From positions 62,001 through 126,000 of the forward strand of contig CANLUH010000007.1 in the NCBI GenBank assembly GCA_947494205.1: a stretch of DNA of 64,000 bases, written 5' to 3'. Under the pieces are notes generated by a model, which saw nothing but the letters and a program-made list of their open reading frames with translations, was not told the origin of the DNA and did not search any database. How positions within the stretch are numbered: position 1 is the stretch's first letter; every line of letters begins with the position of its first letter. Shown here piece by piece: positions 32,951 to 41,657 of the stretch. The position numbers and the translations under genes were made by a program. The stretch is from an uncultured Flavobacteriaceae bacterium. Its GTDB lineage: Bacteria > Bacteroidota > Bacteroidia > Flavobacteriales > Flavobacteriaceae.

Positions 32951-33259
32951 TTATTTACTTTTTTCTATTTTTTCCAAATTTTCTTCAATCTCTACATTTT
33001 CATTAATATCAGGGTTAATATCTCCCGAAATATTAATCTTTATGCTTCCTTCTCCTGGTGTATCTGTATATATTAACTTATCATCATCTGGAATGACGTT
33101 AAGTGTTATATCAAATTTAATATTACTATTAATACGCGCTAACGACTTCATGTCTGTAGCCATTAACTCCACATCTGTATTATCATTTAAACGGCTAAAA
33201 CTCTTTTGTAGAGCTGTTAATATCTGGTCTAATGATTGTTTGTTGTCTTCTGAACTCAT
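32951..33259 (-). CDS. Small uncharacterised acidic protein (102 aa), second of a three-gene set
   Basis: 102 aa. An N-terminal helix ('QSLDQILTALQKSFSRLNDNTDVEL') is followed by beta strands ('INSNIKFDITLNVIPDD', 'GSIKINISGDINPDIN') and an acidic tail. No known family. It lies 17 bp after the 165-aa gene and abuts the 66-aa gene. The beta segment 'KFDITLNV' resembles the small-protein pattern of its neighbours, hinting that the three proteins assemble together. Confidence 0.6.
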   Translation of the reverse strand: MSSEDNKQSLDQILTALQKSFSRLNDNTDVELMATDMKSLARINSNIKFDITLNVIPDDDKLIYTDTPGEGSIKINISGDINPDINENVEIEENLEKIEKSK

Positions 33260-33276
33260 TTTAAAAATTATTAAAA

Positions 33277-33774
33277 TTATTCAGCTTCGGTTTCGCCAAC
33301 ATCCTTCTTTAAAAATGCAATAGCTTTTACCAATTGCTCTTCATTCGCTGGCTCTATGTCTCTATTTGATAAATATTCTTTTAAATTAGTTTCCTGATTG
33401 CTAATAGTATAGCGTGTGCTTGCTTGAAAAATACTTTCCTGACTAGATTGATTAGAAAAACCAAAACGGCCTGAAGCGTGAATAGGACCTAATTGTAATC
33501 CTGCAGAAAACCCGCCTTCCTTGCTATTTACTTCTGCAATTCGCATTGTAATTCCTGCTTCTATAACACCATCTAAACCAACTACAGGAGCTATGTCTAA
33601 TATCTTTGCTAATAACTCTGGTGTTATTGCTGTTCCAGATTCTTTTAATAATTTAAATTGAAACTCTAACCAATTCGCCCATGTTTTTCTATATTCTCTT
33701 TCGGCTAATGTTACAGCATTAATAGGAGCTGTAAAAAGTTCGTTTAGAACTCTGGTAATACTTGTGCTACTCAT
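33277..33774 (-). CDS. Uncharacterised protein (165 aa), DUF2589-like, first of a three-gene set
   Basis: 165 aa, soluble. The start 'VLNELFTAPINAVTLAEREYRKTW' resembles the DUF2589 family opening (hydrophobic-x-x-APL-x-A-x-x-A-x), but the match is from memory and not certain. A Gly/Ser beta stretch in the middle ('GGFSAGLQLGPIHASGRFGFSN') precedes a helical end ('NEEQLVKAIAFLKK'). Function unknown. It leads the small-gene operon; the methyltransferase gene lies 200 bp upstream on the same strand. Confidence 0.6.
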   Translation of the reverse strand: MSSTSITRVLNELFTAPINAVTLAEREYRKTWANWLEFQFKLLKESGTAITPELLAKILDIAPVVGLDGVIEAGITMRIAEVNSKEGGFSAGLQLGPIHASGRFGFSNQSSQESIFQASTRYTISNQETNLKEYLSNRDIEPANEEQLVKAIAFLKKDVGETEAE

Positions 33775-33974
33775 TATTTAATTTATTTGATTAATAACTT
33801 GATATTGTTTACTCTTTTCAATCATATTATAGCCTCTATTCTTAATAGATTAATATGATTTTTCTATGCGAATTTTAAATATACAAATTTTTAAGAATCA
33901 AATTATTTTTATAATAATTAATTAACAGAAGGCTTCTATTTATGTTTTTTTAATGTGAAGTTATCTTAGTCTAT

Positions 33975-35255
33975 TTACACCAGCTGTTCTTGGTTTACAG
34001 CTATTCTTTTACTTAATTCTTTACCTAGTTTTTCAACAATTCCAACCACTAAAGCATTCCCCATAAAAAAGGCTCTTTTGGTGTCTGTTATGCCTTCTAA
34101 TTTTGTATGGTTTTCAGGAAACATGTTTAATTTCTCTAATTCTACAGGTGTTAATCGTCTTAACACACCATCTTGTTCTACAACATGTTTAAATCTTGAA
34201 GGTGATTTTCCGCCTTCTCCTGTTATTATGGTTCTAGAAGCATTTTCTAAATTATCAGGAAAAATCATGCTGCCTTCTGTGTAATTGTATTTAAAACCAG
34301 CTTTGGTTTCTCTAATTTCACTTTTAGAACCTTTAAGATATTTCCAACCTTTAGGCTTTGTAATATCGTCTTTATCTATAATAAACTCCTTAGGCACATC
34401 TTTTAAATCTATTAATATTTTACCTAAAGTTTGTAGCTTACCATTGTAATTTGGTTTTACTTTTACGGTAGTAAATTGACCATTAATCATAACACCACAA
34501 TTTTCAAACGGACTAAGTTTTCCGTTTAGATTAAATTGCTCTGAAACTTTAATTAAATCGGATTCAATAGTTCCTGTATGAATTTTTTCGCTAATTTCTT
34601 TAACAGGAAATGCATTTGCAATAATACCATCTGCATCTAACCAATCTTCTTTATTACTTGCTTGTTCTAGATCTTTATAAGTATTGGTAGACTCATGATA
34701 TGCTAAAAAGAAAATACGTCGTCTTCGCTGTGGCATACCATATTCTGCGGCATTAATAACACGCCACTCTACTGCATAACCTAAATTATTTAAAGAAGCC
34801 AACATAACTGCAAAATCACGACCACGTTGTGTTGAAGGAGATTTTAATAAACGATCCACGTTTTCTAACATTAAATATTGCGGTTTGTTTTCTTTTCTGC
34901 GCAATATAGCTTCAATACTCCACCATAAAACGCCTTTTTTTCCAATAAGGCCTTTAGAGTTTTTTAAAGTTGTAGCTACAGAGTAATCTTGACACGGAAA
35001 ACCACCAACTAATAAATCATGATCAGGGATTTCATCGAATTTAGTTTCTATAACTTCTTCAATATTTTCACCACAATGATTCGCTTTTGGCCAGCGATTT
35101 GCATAAACCATATTTGCGTGTTGTGTTTTTGTACTAGGTTCCCATTGGTTACTCCAAACCACATTATAGTTTGAGTTTTTTCTTTTTGGGTAGCCTTCAA
35201 GACCTACTCTAAACCCTCCTACTCCAGCAAATAATTCAACAACTCTAATCGGCAT
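33975..35255 (-). CDS. Orphan DNA (cytosine-5) methyltransferase
   Basis: 426 aa. Motif I 'VELFAGVGGFRVGLE' (5-19), catalytic Cys88 in 'GGFPCQDYSVA', motif VI 'ENVDR' (131-135), motif VIII 'QRRRRIFF', a long target-recognition region (about 190-340), and 'FMGNALVVGIVEKLGKEL' as motif X. It methylates cytosine in an unknown site. No nuclease gene sits next to it, so it may be an orphan enzyme used for gene control or anti-restriction. It is unrelated in detail to the methyltransferase at 19152-20222. The C-terminal part between TRD and motif X is ordinary. Confidence 0.92.
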   Translation of the reverse strand: MPIRVVELFAGVGGFRVGLEGYPKRKNSNYNVVWSNQWEPSTKTQHANMVYANRWPKANHCGENIEEVIETKFDEIPDHDLLVGGFPCQDYSVATTLKNSKGLIGKKGVLWWSIEAILRRKENKPQYLMLENVDRLLKSPSTQRGRDFAVMLASLNNLGYAVEWRVINAAEYGMPQRRRRIFFLAYHESTNTYKDLEQASNKEDWLDADGIIANAFPVKEISEKIHTGTIESDLIKVSEQFNLNGKLSPFENCGVMINGQFTTVKVKPNYNGKLQTLGKILIDLKDVPKEFIIDKDDITKPKGWKYLKGSKSEIRETKAGFKYNYTEGSMIFPDNLENASRTIITGEGGKSPSRFKHVVEQDGVLRRLTPVELEKLNMFPENHTKLEGITDTKRAFFMGNALVVGIVEKLGKELSKRIAVNQEQLV

Positions 35256-35354
35256 AAATCGCTTTTTTCTATAAATAAATTAAAAAATAAAAATATGTCT
35301 TTTAATCCTAAAAATAAACACAAGAAAACATTAATATTAAGTATTTTTCAACAA

Positions 35355-36026
35355 TTAGAATTTGTTTAAAACTGTTTTTTTTAAACGGACGCTTATAGGT
35401 ATTTTAAACGTTCCAATAACAACTTGATTGTCTACAATTTTATCTACTTTAAATTTGGAAACTATATACGATTTATGTGTTTGAATAAAATAATCGGGTA
35501 ACTGTTTTTTAAAGCTTTTTAATGAGGTATGTATTGTTATAGACTCTGTAGCCGTTACCACTTTTATATAATTCTGCATGGCTTCTGCAAACAAAATATC
35601 GTTTACATTAAGTTTTTTAAGCTGCTTATCACTTTTTACAAACAGTACTTCCTTTTCTGTTATATTACCATGGTAATTATATACTTTATTTACAGCTTGT
35701 AAAAACCTATTAAATGAGATTGGTTTTACTAAATAATCTATCACATTATAATTAAAACTCTCTAAGGCATGTTCTGTATAAGCCGTTGTCATAATTACAG
35801 AGGGAGAATTTTTTAAACCTTTTAACCAATCTATTCCAGAAACTAAAGGCATATTAATATCCAAAAAAATTAAATCGATTTCGTTTTCTTCTAAATACAG
35901 ATTTGCTTGTAACGCATTTTTACATAATGCAATAACATTTAAAAATGAAATATCTTTACAATAGTCTGCTATAGCTTCTCGAGCAATAGGTTCGTCGTCT
36001 ATAATTAAACAGTTTAATTGTTTCAT
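35355..36026 (-). CDS. LytTR family response regulator
   Basis: 223 aa. The receiver domain (1-115) has an acidic start 'IIDDEPIAREAI', the phospho-acceptor Asp in 'LIFLDINMPLVSGID' (about 56), Thr in 'VIMTTAYTEHAL', and Lys in 'YLVKPISFNRF'. The C-terminal LytTR DNA-binding domain has 'LFAEAMQNYIKVVT' and 'FIQTHKSYIVSKFKVDKI'. It works with the sensor kinase encoded 9 bp upstream. Targets are unknown; the divergent outer-membrane protein / hydrolase pair at 37202-38859 is a candidate. Confidence 0.94.
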   Translation of the reverse strand: MKQLNCLIIDDEPIAREAIADYCKDISFLNVIALCKNALQANLYLEENEIDLIFLDINMPLVSGIDWLKGLKNSPSVIMTTAYTEHALESFNYNVIDYLVKPISFNRFLQAVNKVYNYHGNITEKEVLFVKSDKQLKKLNVNDILFAEAMQNYIKVVTATESITIHTSLKSFKKQLPDYFIQTHKSYIVSKFKVDKIVDNQVVIGTFKIPISVRLKKTVLNKF

Positions 36027-36035
36027 TTTTTAGCG

Positions 36036-37061
36036 TTATAAGTTGATAGATAAATCGACTATAAAATAGCTGTTTGTTCTTTCTATATTTAATGTATGGC
36101 TGTCTAGGTATAATAATGATAATCGTCTTTTTACATTACTTAACCCAATACCTCCAATTGGTTTCTCCGAAACTAAATCATCAAAACTGTTACTGCTTTT
36201 TAGTATAAGCTTCCCTCCTGTTTCTATAATGTTTATATCAATTATATTTTTAGTATCGTCTATATTATTACTACAATGTTTAAAAGCATTTTCTATAAAC
36301 GGGATTAATAACAAAGGTGCTATTTTTTTATCTGCGTTTTCAAATTCTATCGTGTATTGAAGTTGAATGTCTGATCCTTTTCGTATCTCTTCAATTTTAA
36401 TATACTGCGAAACATAATCCAACTCTTTTTCTAATGAAATAGTTGTTCCACTTTCATATAGTTGGTATCGTAATAATCCAGAAAACTGAAGTAAAGTATC
36501 TTTAGCTAACTCATTATTTTTTCCAATTAAGTGGTAGACGCTATTTATGCCGTTAAATAAAAAATGTGGGTTTAATTGCGCTTTCAAATATTTCAATTCT
36601 GTTTTGTAAGTTTCCTCCTTAAGTTGTTGTCTTATTTTCTCAGATTTCCTGTATTCGAACTTTAGAATATAATAAAATCCAGCAATAGTGTATAATATAT
36701 GAAACAATAAGGTGAAGACTGCAGCTCCAGAGAGGAACTCTCTATCTATGTTATAAATACCAAAAAGTATATAATCAAAATAGGTTTCAATTGCAGTAAC
36801 TATTATAATAACCAAAATAGTTAACACATAAAATACCACCTTTTTATTCTTTACATAAAACCTAGGAAACAACCAGAATATTTGCACGTAAAATACAACA
36901 GCATTAAAAAAAAGACTATAGATGTAAGCATCAGATAAACTGCCTGAAGCAACAGTAAAACCATTCCAATTAAAATCTGATGCAATAGCAGTAAACCAAT
37001 AATTAAATAACCAAAACACGATATGTACTAATACAACTCCCGCTTTTTTGAATGCATTCAT
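36036..37061 (-). CDS. LytS-type sensor histidine kinase
   Basis: 341 aa. Four membrane helices fall within about 10-140 ('VVLVHIVFWLFNYWF', 'IYSLFFNAVVFYVQIFWLF', 'VVFYVLTILVIIIVTAIET', 'AAVFTLLFHILYTIAGFYYIL'). A HisKA_7TM/His_kinase domain with 'LKAQLNPHFLFNGINSVYHLI' (phospho-acceptor His) and an ATPase with N-box 'LIPFIENAFKHCS' and 'GGIGLSNVKRRL' follow. It phosphorylates the LytTR regulator next door. There is no periplasmic sensor domain, so the signal is likely in or at the membrane. Confidence 0.93.
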   Translation of the reverse strand: MNAFKKAGVVLVHIVFWLFNYWFTAIASDFNWNGFTVASGSLSDAYIYSLFFNAVVFYVQIFWLFPRFYVKNKKVVFYVLTILVIIIVTAIETYFDYILFGIYNIDREFLSGAAVFTLLFHILYTIAGFYYILKFEYRKSEKIRQQLKEETYKTELKYLKAQLNPHFLFNGINSVYHLIGKNNELAKDTLLQFSGLLRYQLYESGTTISLEKELDYVSQYIKIEEIRKGSDIQLQYTIEFENADKKIAPLLLIPFIENAFKHCSNNIDDTKNIIDINIIETGGKLILKSSNSFDDLVSEKPIGGIGLSNVKRRLSLLYLDSHTLNIERTNSYFIVDLSINL

Positions 37062-37201
37062 TTAAGATATTTTTAACAAAGGAAAGCATAATTTATTTGT
37101 TTCTCATCCTCTTTAACGTTCATCACTTACTATACAACGCTTATCAAATTATTATTTTTTTAAGCATCTTTTTCTATTGTTTTGTCTTAAAAATTATAAC
37201 A

Positions 37202-37813
37202 ATGAATAAATGCATTTTTGTCTTTCTTTTGCTTTTAACTTTATGCATTAATGCTCAAGAACAAAGAACTACCCTGTCTTTTCTAGACAGAACAGAGTTT
37301 AAAATTGGTTACTCAGGAAATGTAATCTGGAATAATGGTTTGACTTTTGGTGCAGAATACTTGTGGAAAGAAAAGGTAAAGATTAAAGATAGAAAAAGAG
37401 GAAAGAGGACAAATACACATCAATTTCTTTTTAATAGTACTCTAGGTTTTACTACAAATTTCTCGAGTAAAACAGATACTGGGCTCTTTACTAATTTTGG
37501 ACTAACTTGGAGAAGAACAAATAAAAAAGGAAAACAGTTTAGTATAGCATTTAACCCTTTGGGTTACTATCGTTCTTTTTTACCAGAAACCTATGAAGTA
37601 AAAGGTAATGATGTAAAAAAGGTGTTTTTGCCGGGCAGAGGTTATTACGCGCCCTCATTATCTATTGGTTTAGGACGATTGCGAAAAGGAAAAACACTAA
37701 CTGGAAGGTATTTTAATATCAACTTCATGCTTAGAACACCATATAATACAGGAACCGTTCCTTCTGTGTCTTTACAATATGGTTTTCGATTTAATTTTAA
37801 AAAGAAAAAATAA
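37202..37813 (+). CDS. Uncharacterised exported beta-rich protein (likely outer-membrane associated)
   Basis: 203 aa from the ATG at 37202. An upstream in-frame reading to 37052 overlaps the kinase gene start and lacks coding character, so it is not used. The signal peptide is MNKCIFVFLLLLTLCINAQ. The mature part has many alternating strands with Tyr/Phe/Gly ('FKIGYSGNVIWNNGLTFGAEYLW', 'TNFGLTWRR', 'SLQYGFRFNF'), like a small outer-membrane barrel ending in an aromatic-rich strand. No family recognised. It is coupled by a 1-bp overlap to the following hydrolase and divergent from the LytS/LytTR pair. Confidence 0.7.
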   Translation: MNKCIFVFLLLLTLCINAQEQRTTLSFLDRTEFKIGYSGNVIWNNGLTFGAEYLWKEKVKIKDRKRGKRTNTHQFLFNSTLGFTTNFSSKTDTGLFTNFGLTWRRTNKKGKQFSIAFNPLGYYRSFLPETYEVKGNDVKKVFLPGRGYYAPSLSIGLGRLRKGKTLTGRYFNINFMLRTPYNTGTVPSVSLQYGFRFNFKKKK

Positions 37814-38859
37814 TGAGAAAAATAATATGTATCCCATTGAGAACAGTCTTTATTCTAGTGACGCTATTAAGCTTTTTTTCGTGCTCTAACAATGATGATT
37901 TAAGTGATCTAAATGCCACTATTATGGTGCGCCATAAAAATGCAGATATGCCAGCATATATTTATGGTAATGGTTCAGAAAAAGTATTCTTAATTACCTT
38001 ACATGGAGGCCCAGGTTCTATAGGTTTAGGGTTTCGTAATTCAACGTTTAAAAATAAAATAGAAAAAGCCTGTGCGGTCGTTTATTTTGATCAACGAGGT
38101 TCAGGAATGTCTCAAGGTAGTTATTCTGAAAACGGTATTAGTATTGATATTATGGCTGAAGATGTTTTGGCGCTTGTAAAAGTATTGAAACATAAGTATG
38201 GAAGCGATTCTCGTTTCTTTTTAATGGGGCATAGCTGGGGAGGCTGTTTAGGTACTGCTACCCTACTAAAAAACCAAAATGAATTTTTAGGATGGATAGA
38301 AATCGATGGGATGCATAATCCTAAAGGGATGTATTCTAGATATATTGAGAATTTTGAGCTTATTGCTAATCAACAAATTAATGAGGGCAACAGTATTGAC
38401 TTTTGGGAAAGCACTTTAAATTTAATTAACACAGTCCCTTTAATATATGATGAATCGGCTTTTTTTGATATGAATAACAAAGCTTTTAATGCAGAAGTAA
38501 AGTTAGGTAGAGATGGTGTAATAAATAAGCCCAGAAACGATAGTGATGTATTGTTTGAATATAATTTTATAACAGCGCTTTCTACTGGTGGAAATACTCA
38601 AGCTATACTAATAGATCAAGGACTTTTGGAAACAGTAACCTATACAAATAGACTTTCTGAAATTACAATACCATCATTAATACTCTGGGGGAAATATGAT
38701 ATGGTATTACCTGTCTCTTTTGCACAAGAAGCTTACGATAACTTAGGCTCTAGTAGTAAAGAATTAGTGCTTTTTGAAGATTCAGGACACGAACCAATGT
38801 TTAGTGAAGCTGATTTATTTGCAGAAAAAGTTATTCAATTTATTGACGAAAATAAATAA
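37813..38859 (+). CDS. Alpha/beta-hydrolase lipoprotein (proline iminopeptidase-like)
   Basis: 348 aa with a lipobox 'LSFFSC' (lipidated Cys24). Oxyanion-hole motif 'HGGPGS' as in S33 proline iminopeptidases, nucleophile in 'GHSWGG', acid in 'WGKYDMVLP', and His in 'DSGHEPMF'. It is probably a periplasmic or surface-anchored serine hydrolase cleaving small peptides or esters; the substrate is unknown. It is translationally coupled to the preceding outer-membrane-type gene and is followed by an inverted repeat at 38879-38913. Confidence 0.88.
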   Translation: MRKIICIPLRTVFILVTLLSFFSCSNNDDLSDLNATIMVRHKNADMPAYIYGNGSEKVFLITLHGGPGSIGLGFRNSTFKNKIEKACAVVYFDQRGSGMSQGSYSENGISIDIMAEDVLALVKVLKHKYGSDSRFFLMGHSWGGCLGTATLLKNQNEFLGWIEIDGMHNPKGMYSRYIENFELIANQQINEGNSIDFWESTLNLINTVPLIYDESAFFDMNNKAFNAEVKLGRDGVINKPRNDSDVLFEYNFITALSTGGNTQAILIDQGLLETVTYTNRLSEITIPSLILWGKYDMVLPVSFAQEAYDNLGSSSKELVLFEDSGHEPMFSEADLFAEKVIQFIDENK

Positions 38860-38878
38860 GCTAAATAAGAAACTTAAA

Positions 38879-38913
38879 TTAAGCCTAAACAAACACAATC
38901 TGTTTAGGCTTAA
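38879..38913 (+). terminator. Inverted repeat, probable terminator
   Basis: TTAAGCCTAAACA (38879-38891) pairs perfectly with TGTTTAGGCTTAA (38901-38913) across a 9-nt loop, 17 bp after the hydrolase stop. The U-run after the stem is weak, so termination is probable rather than certain. Confidence 0.6.
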
Positions 38914-39044
38914 CTGATTAACACTGTTTGTTGATAGAACTGCAAATAATCATTGAAAATATTTAGAGCCTTTTTTTTGATAAATGTCAAGTATTTTGAT
39001 TGTATAAATGTAAATCTTTGACTATCAAATCAAATAATTAAATA

Positions 39045-39497
39045 ATGGACAAATCAAAAGAAACAATTACAATTAATATAACATTTAATGCTCCAATAGA
39101 ATTGGTTTGGGACGCTTGGTCACGGCCAGAGTATGTTATAGAATGGTGGGGGCCTAAAGGCATGCAAACTACAATTGCTGAGCATAACTTTGATATAAAT
39201 AGACAATGGAAGTATGCTATGCTTACGAATAATGGACAAGTATTTGTTGCGAAAGGAAAATACACCGAGATTATACCGTTTAAAAAGATTAGCTCTCTAG
39301 CTAGTTTTGAACCAATGACAGAGAATGTAGAAATAGAGTCGCTCTTTAAAGAAGATGACGATAAAACCTACTTCACATTTAATATAATTTACCCAACTGA
39401 AATAGAAAGAATGCAACAAGAACAAATGGGAGTTTTAAAAGGTTGGAACTCTACATTTAATAGATTAAACAGCTTTCTTCTAGAATTAAACGCCTAA
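39045..39497 (+). CDS. SRPBCC / AHSA1-domain protein
   Basis: 150 aa, one START-like helix-grip domain. The opening 'TITINITFNAPIELVWDAWSRPEYVIEWWGPKG' is the Aha1-like / SRPBCC signature, and the C-terminal helix 'EQMGVLKGWNSTFNRLNSFLLEL' closes the pocket. Members bind hydrophobic ligands; most bacterial ones have no proven function. It stands alone after a terminator-like repeat. Confidence 0.88.
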   Translation: MDKSKETITINITFNAPIELVWDAWSRPEYVIEWWGPKGMQTTIAEHNFDINRQWKYAMLTNNGQVFVAKGKYTEIIPFKKISSLASFEPMTENVEIESLFKEDDDKTYFTFNIIYPTEIERMQQEQMGVLKGWNSTFNRLNSFLLELNA

Positions 39498-39562
39498 AAC
39501 AAATAAATAATTAAAGAGACGTTTTATAAAAATAGTGCTCCTCTTTAAACACTTTTAAAAAT

Positions 39563-40294
39563 ATGAAAAATATAATTTTACTTTTATTGTTTAGCCTCGT
39601 ATACATTACGCATGCAAACAGCCAAGAAGAACCATTAAACCCAAAAAATAATCCTGCTGACCCAGGTTTAATAAAATCTGAAATAACTTCAATGTCTTGG
39701 CTAATGGTTAAGGATTCAACAGAAATTAAAATTGGTGATGTACAAACCGAAATTAAGAAAGAAAAAGACAAAATATACGTTATTACAACGGTTAAAATGA
39801 AACAATCTCCAAGTAATTGGATAGATAGTACTATAGTTAGTACTTCAGGCTTTAAACCAATGTACCACTCATCGTATAATCAACAACGAGATATCGTATT
39901 AAAATTTAGAAAGAAAAAGATAACCGGGTATTATTTTGACAAGCAGACTAATAGTAAAACACAAATTTCTGAAACAGTAAAAACGCGTTTTTTTGATAGT
40001 AACTTCTACCCTCAACTAATACGATTATTACCGTTACAAAAAGGGTATTCGGATACTATTTCTATTTTTGATTATAATCCAAAATCAAAAATTGGAGTTA
40101 TTACAGCAACAATTAAGAGTACTGAAGAGACAACAATAGACTATAATGGAGAATTAAAACACGTTTGGAAAGTAGATACTACAGATGATATTTCGAACAA
40201 TACTACTATAAATACCTACTTTATAGAAAAATATACAAGAAAATTACTAAAACAAGAAATTGATTTAGGCGACCGAAAAATGATAATGAAATAA
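39563..40294 (+). CDS. Uncharacterised exported protein (DUF3108-like)
   Basis: 243 aa with a signal peptide ending near 'ITHANSQ'. The mature part is beta-rich with paired strands ('DSTEIKIGDVQTEIKKEKDKIYVITTVK', 'GVITATIKSTEETTIDYNGELKHVWKVDTTDD', 'TYFIEKYTRKLLKQEI'). It is similar in style to DUF3108/outer-membrane-lipoprotein-sorting-like beta half-barrels, but that is a guess. Function unknown. 65 bp from the SRPBCC gene. Confidence 0.6.
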   Translation: MKNIILLLLFSLVYITHANSQEEPLNPKNNPADPGLIKSEITSMSWLMVKDSTEIKIGDVQTEIKKEKDKIYVITTVKMKQSPSNWIDSTIVSTSGFKPMYHSSYNQQRDIVLKFRKKKITGYYFDKQTNSKTQISETVKTRFFDSNFYPQLIRLLPLQKGYSDTISIFDYNPKSKIGVITATIKSTEETTIDYNGELKHVWKVDTTDDISNNTTINTYFIEKYTRKLLKQEIDLGDRKMIMK

Positions 40295-40362
40295 TAACAG
40301 TCTTTAACCTTTTGAGTTTCTACCAGATTTTAATTAATAATGAAGTACAAAAATAACTGTAA

Positions 40363-40959
40363 GTGCGCGTTCTAATTATATACTGCCATCCAAGTAAAAA
40401 ATCATATACCTACGAAGTCTTACAACAATTAAAAACAACTTTAAAGAATGAACAAATAGACTTTGAGGTTTCCGATTTGTATGCTATGCGCTTTAAAACA
40501 GATATGAGCGAGGCAGAATATGAACGTGAAGGATTAGTGAATCTAGACCTTCCTATTCCAGGCGATGTAATGAAAGAACATCAAAAAATAGCTAATGCAG
40601 ATTGTATAATCTTCTTATACCCTGTTTGGTGGAGTGATTGTCCTGCAAAATTAAAAGGCTGGTTTGATAGAGTGTATTCTGTTGGTTATGCATACGGTCA
40701 TAATAAATCAATACATACAATAGAAAGTATGAAAACAATTTCTAAAGGTATTGTCATTTGTACAGCGGGTCATTCTAATGCGTTTTTAAATGAAATTGGA
40801 ATTGCAAAAAGTATGCGTACCGTAATGCTAGATGATAGACTAGGCAAAAGATTTAAAAATAAAGACATGATAATTTTAGGAGGCACTATAAACATTGATA
40901 ATGTAAGAACAGTACATGCAGAGACAATTAATAAAATAGGTAATTACATTAAAGAATAA
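40363..40959 (+). CDS. NAD(P)H:quinone oxidoreductase-like flavodoxin-fold protein
   Basis: 198 aa. The Flavodoxin_2 fold begins 'VLIIYCHPSKKSYTYEVLQQLK' (FMN/FAD phosphate loop), continues with 'ADCIIFLYPVWWSDCPAKLKGWFDRVYSVGYAYG', the family signature, and ends with 'IILGGT'. It reduces quinones, azo or nitro compounds with NAD(P)H in the cytoplasm. Translation starts at GTG (40363); no ATG fits before the phosphate-binding loop. Confidence 0.88.
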   Translation: MRVLIIYCHPSKKSYTYEVLQQLKTTLKNEQIDFEVSDLYAMRFKTDMSEAEYEREGLVNLDLPIPGDVMKEHQKIANADCIIFLYPVWWSDCPAKLKGWFDRVYSVGYAYGHNKSIHTIESMKTISKGIVICTAGHSNAFLNEIGIAKSMRTVMLDDRLGKRFKNKDMIILGGTINIDNVRTVHAETINKIGNYIKE

Positions 40960-41169
40960 TAAGTTTAGATAAAAGCACTTAACTATCTGCAATGTAGTAG
41001 TTTGCGAAATATAAAAACATATTATATAAATTAAAGACAAAACATTATTTAATAAAGTCTAAACTAATGTATTAGAATGTCTAGACTCTATTTTTGAAGA
41101 CAATAAAAAGCTTAAGATATTTTGTAATCTAAATTCTAAAAGAACAAAAAGAGAATTCTAATAAACATA

Positions 41170-41195
41170 AAAAGACCCAATCGCTTGGGTCTTTT
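41170..41195 (-). terminator. Intrinsic terminator (works on both strands)
   Basis: AAAAGACCCAA, loop TCGC, TTGGGTCTTTT: a perfect GC-rich stem with a U-run, 29 bp beyond the stop of the 74-aa gene on the minus strand. Confidence 0.85.
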
Positions 41196-41223
41196 CATAA
41201 ATCTTATATTTCTTATTAGAGTG

Positions 41224-41448
41224 TTATACTGTTGGTCTACCGTTTAAACGCTTTTCAATTTTACGTTTCTTTTCAGTTAAACGTTTCATAACCTCCATTA
41301 AAGATGAGTCTTTTGTCTGTTTGTAGATTTCATTTATTGCTAAAATAAGGCGCTTTGCTTCTCTAGAAGCTACTACTCTATCACTAGTTGACATATGACT
41401 CATTTTTGCGTTTTCGAAAACTGTTGCTTCTTTTAATAAAATGTCCAT
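41224..41448 (-). CDS. Small charged helical protein (74 aa), unknown function
   Basis: 74 aa, almost all helix, rich in Lys/Arg/Glu ('VASREAKRLILAINEIYKQTKDSSLMEVMKRLTEKKRKIEKRLNGR'). It is followed by a strong terminator, which supports it being a real gene. No family recognised. The basic C-terminal half could bind nucleic acid; this is speculation. A 209-bp gap separates it from the divergent glycosyltransferase cluster. Confidence 0.65.
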   Translation of the reverse strand: MDILLKEATVFENAKMSHMSTSDRVVASREAKRLILAINEIYKQTKDSSLMEVMKRLTEKKRKIEKRLNGRPTV

Positions 41449-41657
41449 AATCTGTATTTTGTTTAATTTTTAATAAATTTAGTTAAACAATTCGAATTTA
41501 CACTATGATTGTTAATGATTGTGATTATTTTAACATAAATAAAACTGATAGTCCAATGAGAATGGCTATCTAGATAGTTTTTTAAATAGTATAATATGCT
41601 ACAAGTATTTGTTATAGCAATCAACTTATAATATATTTATAGCATTAAACTAATATC

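Noticed and set aside
33975-35255. Complete restriction-modification system at the second methyltransferase
   Set aside because: No nuclease or specificity gene is adjacent; the three small proteins have no nuclease motif.
37052-37201. N-terminal extension of the 203-aa exported protein
   Set aside because: It overlaps the kinase start, is rich in Tyr/Phe/Ile without a domain, and a good signal peptide begins at 37202.
41000-41160. Possible small RNA or gene in the gap before the 74-aa gene
   Set aside because: Only AT-rich sequence with weak repeats (TCTAAAC/GTTTAGA); no promoter or clear structure.
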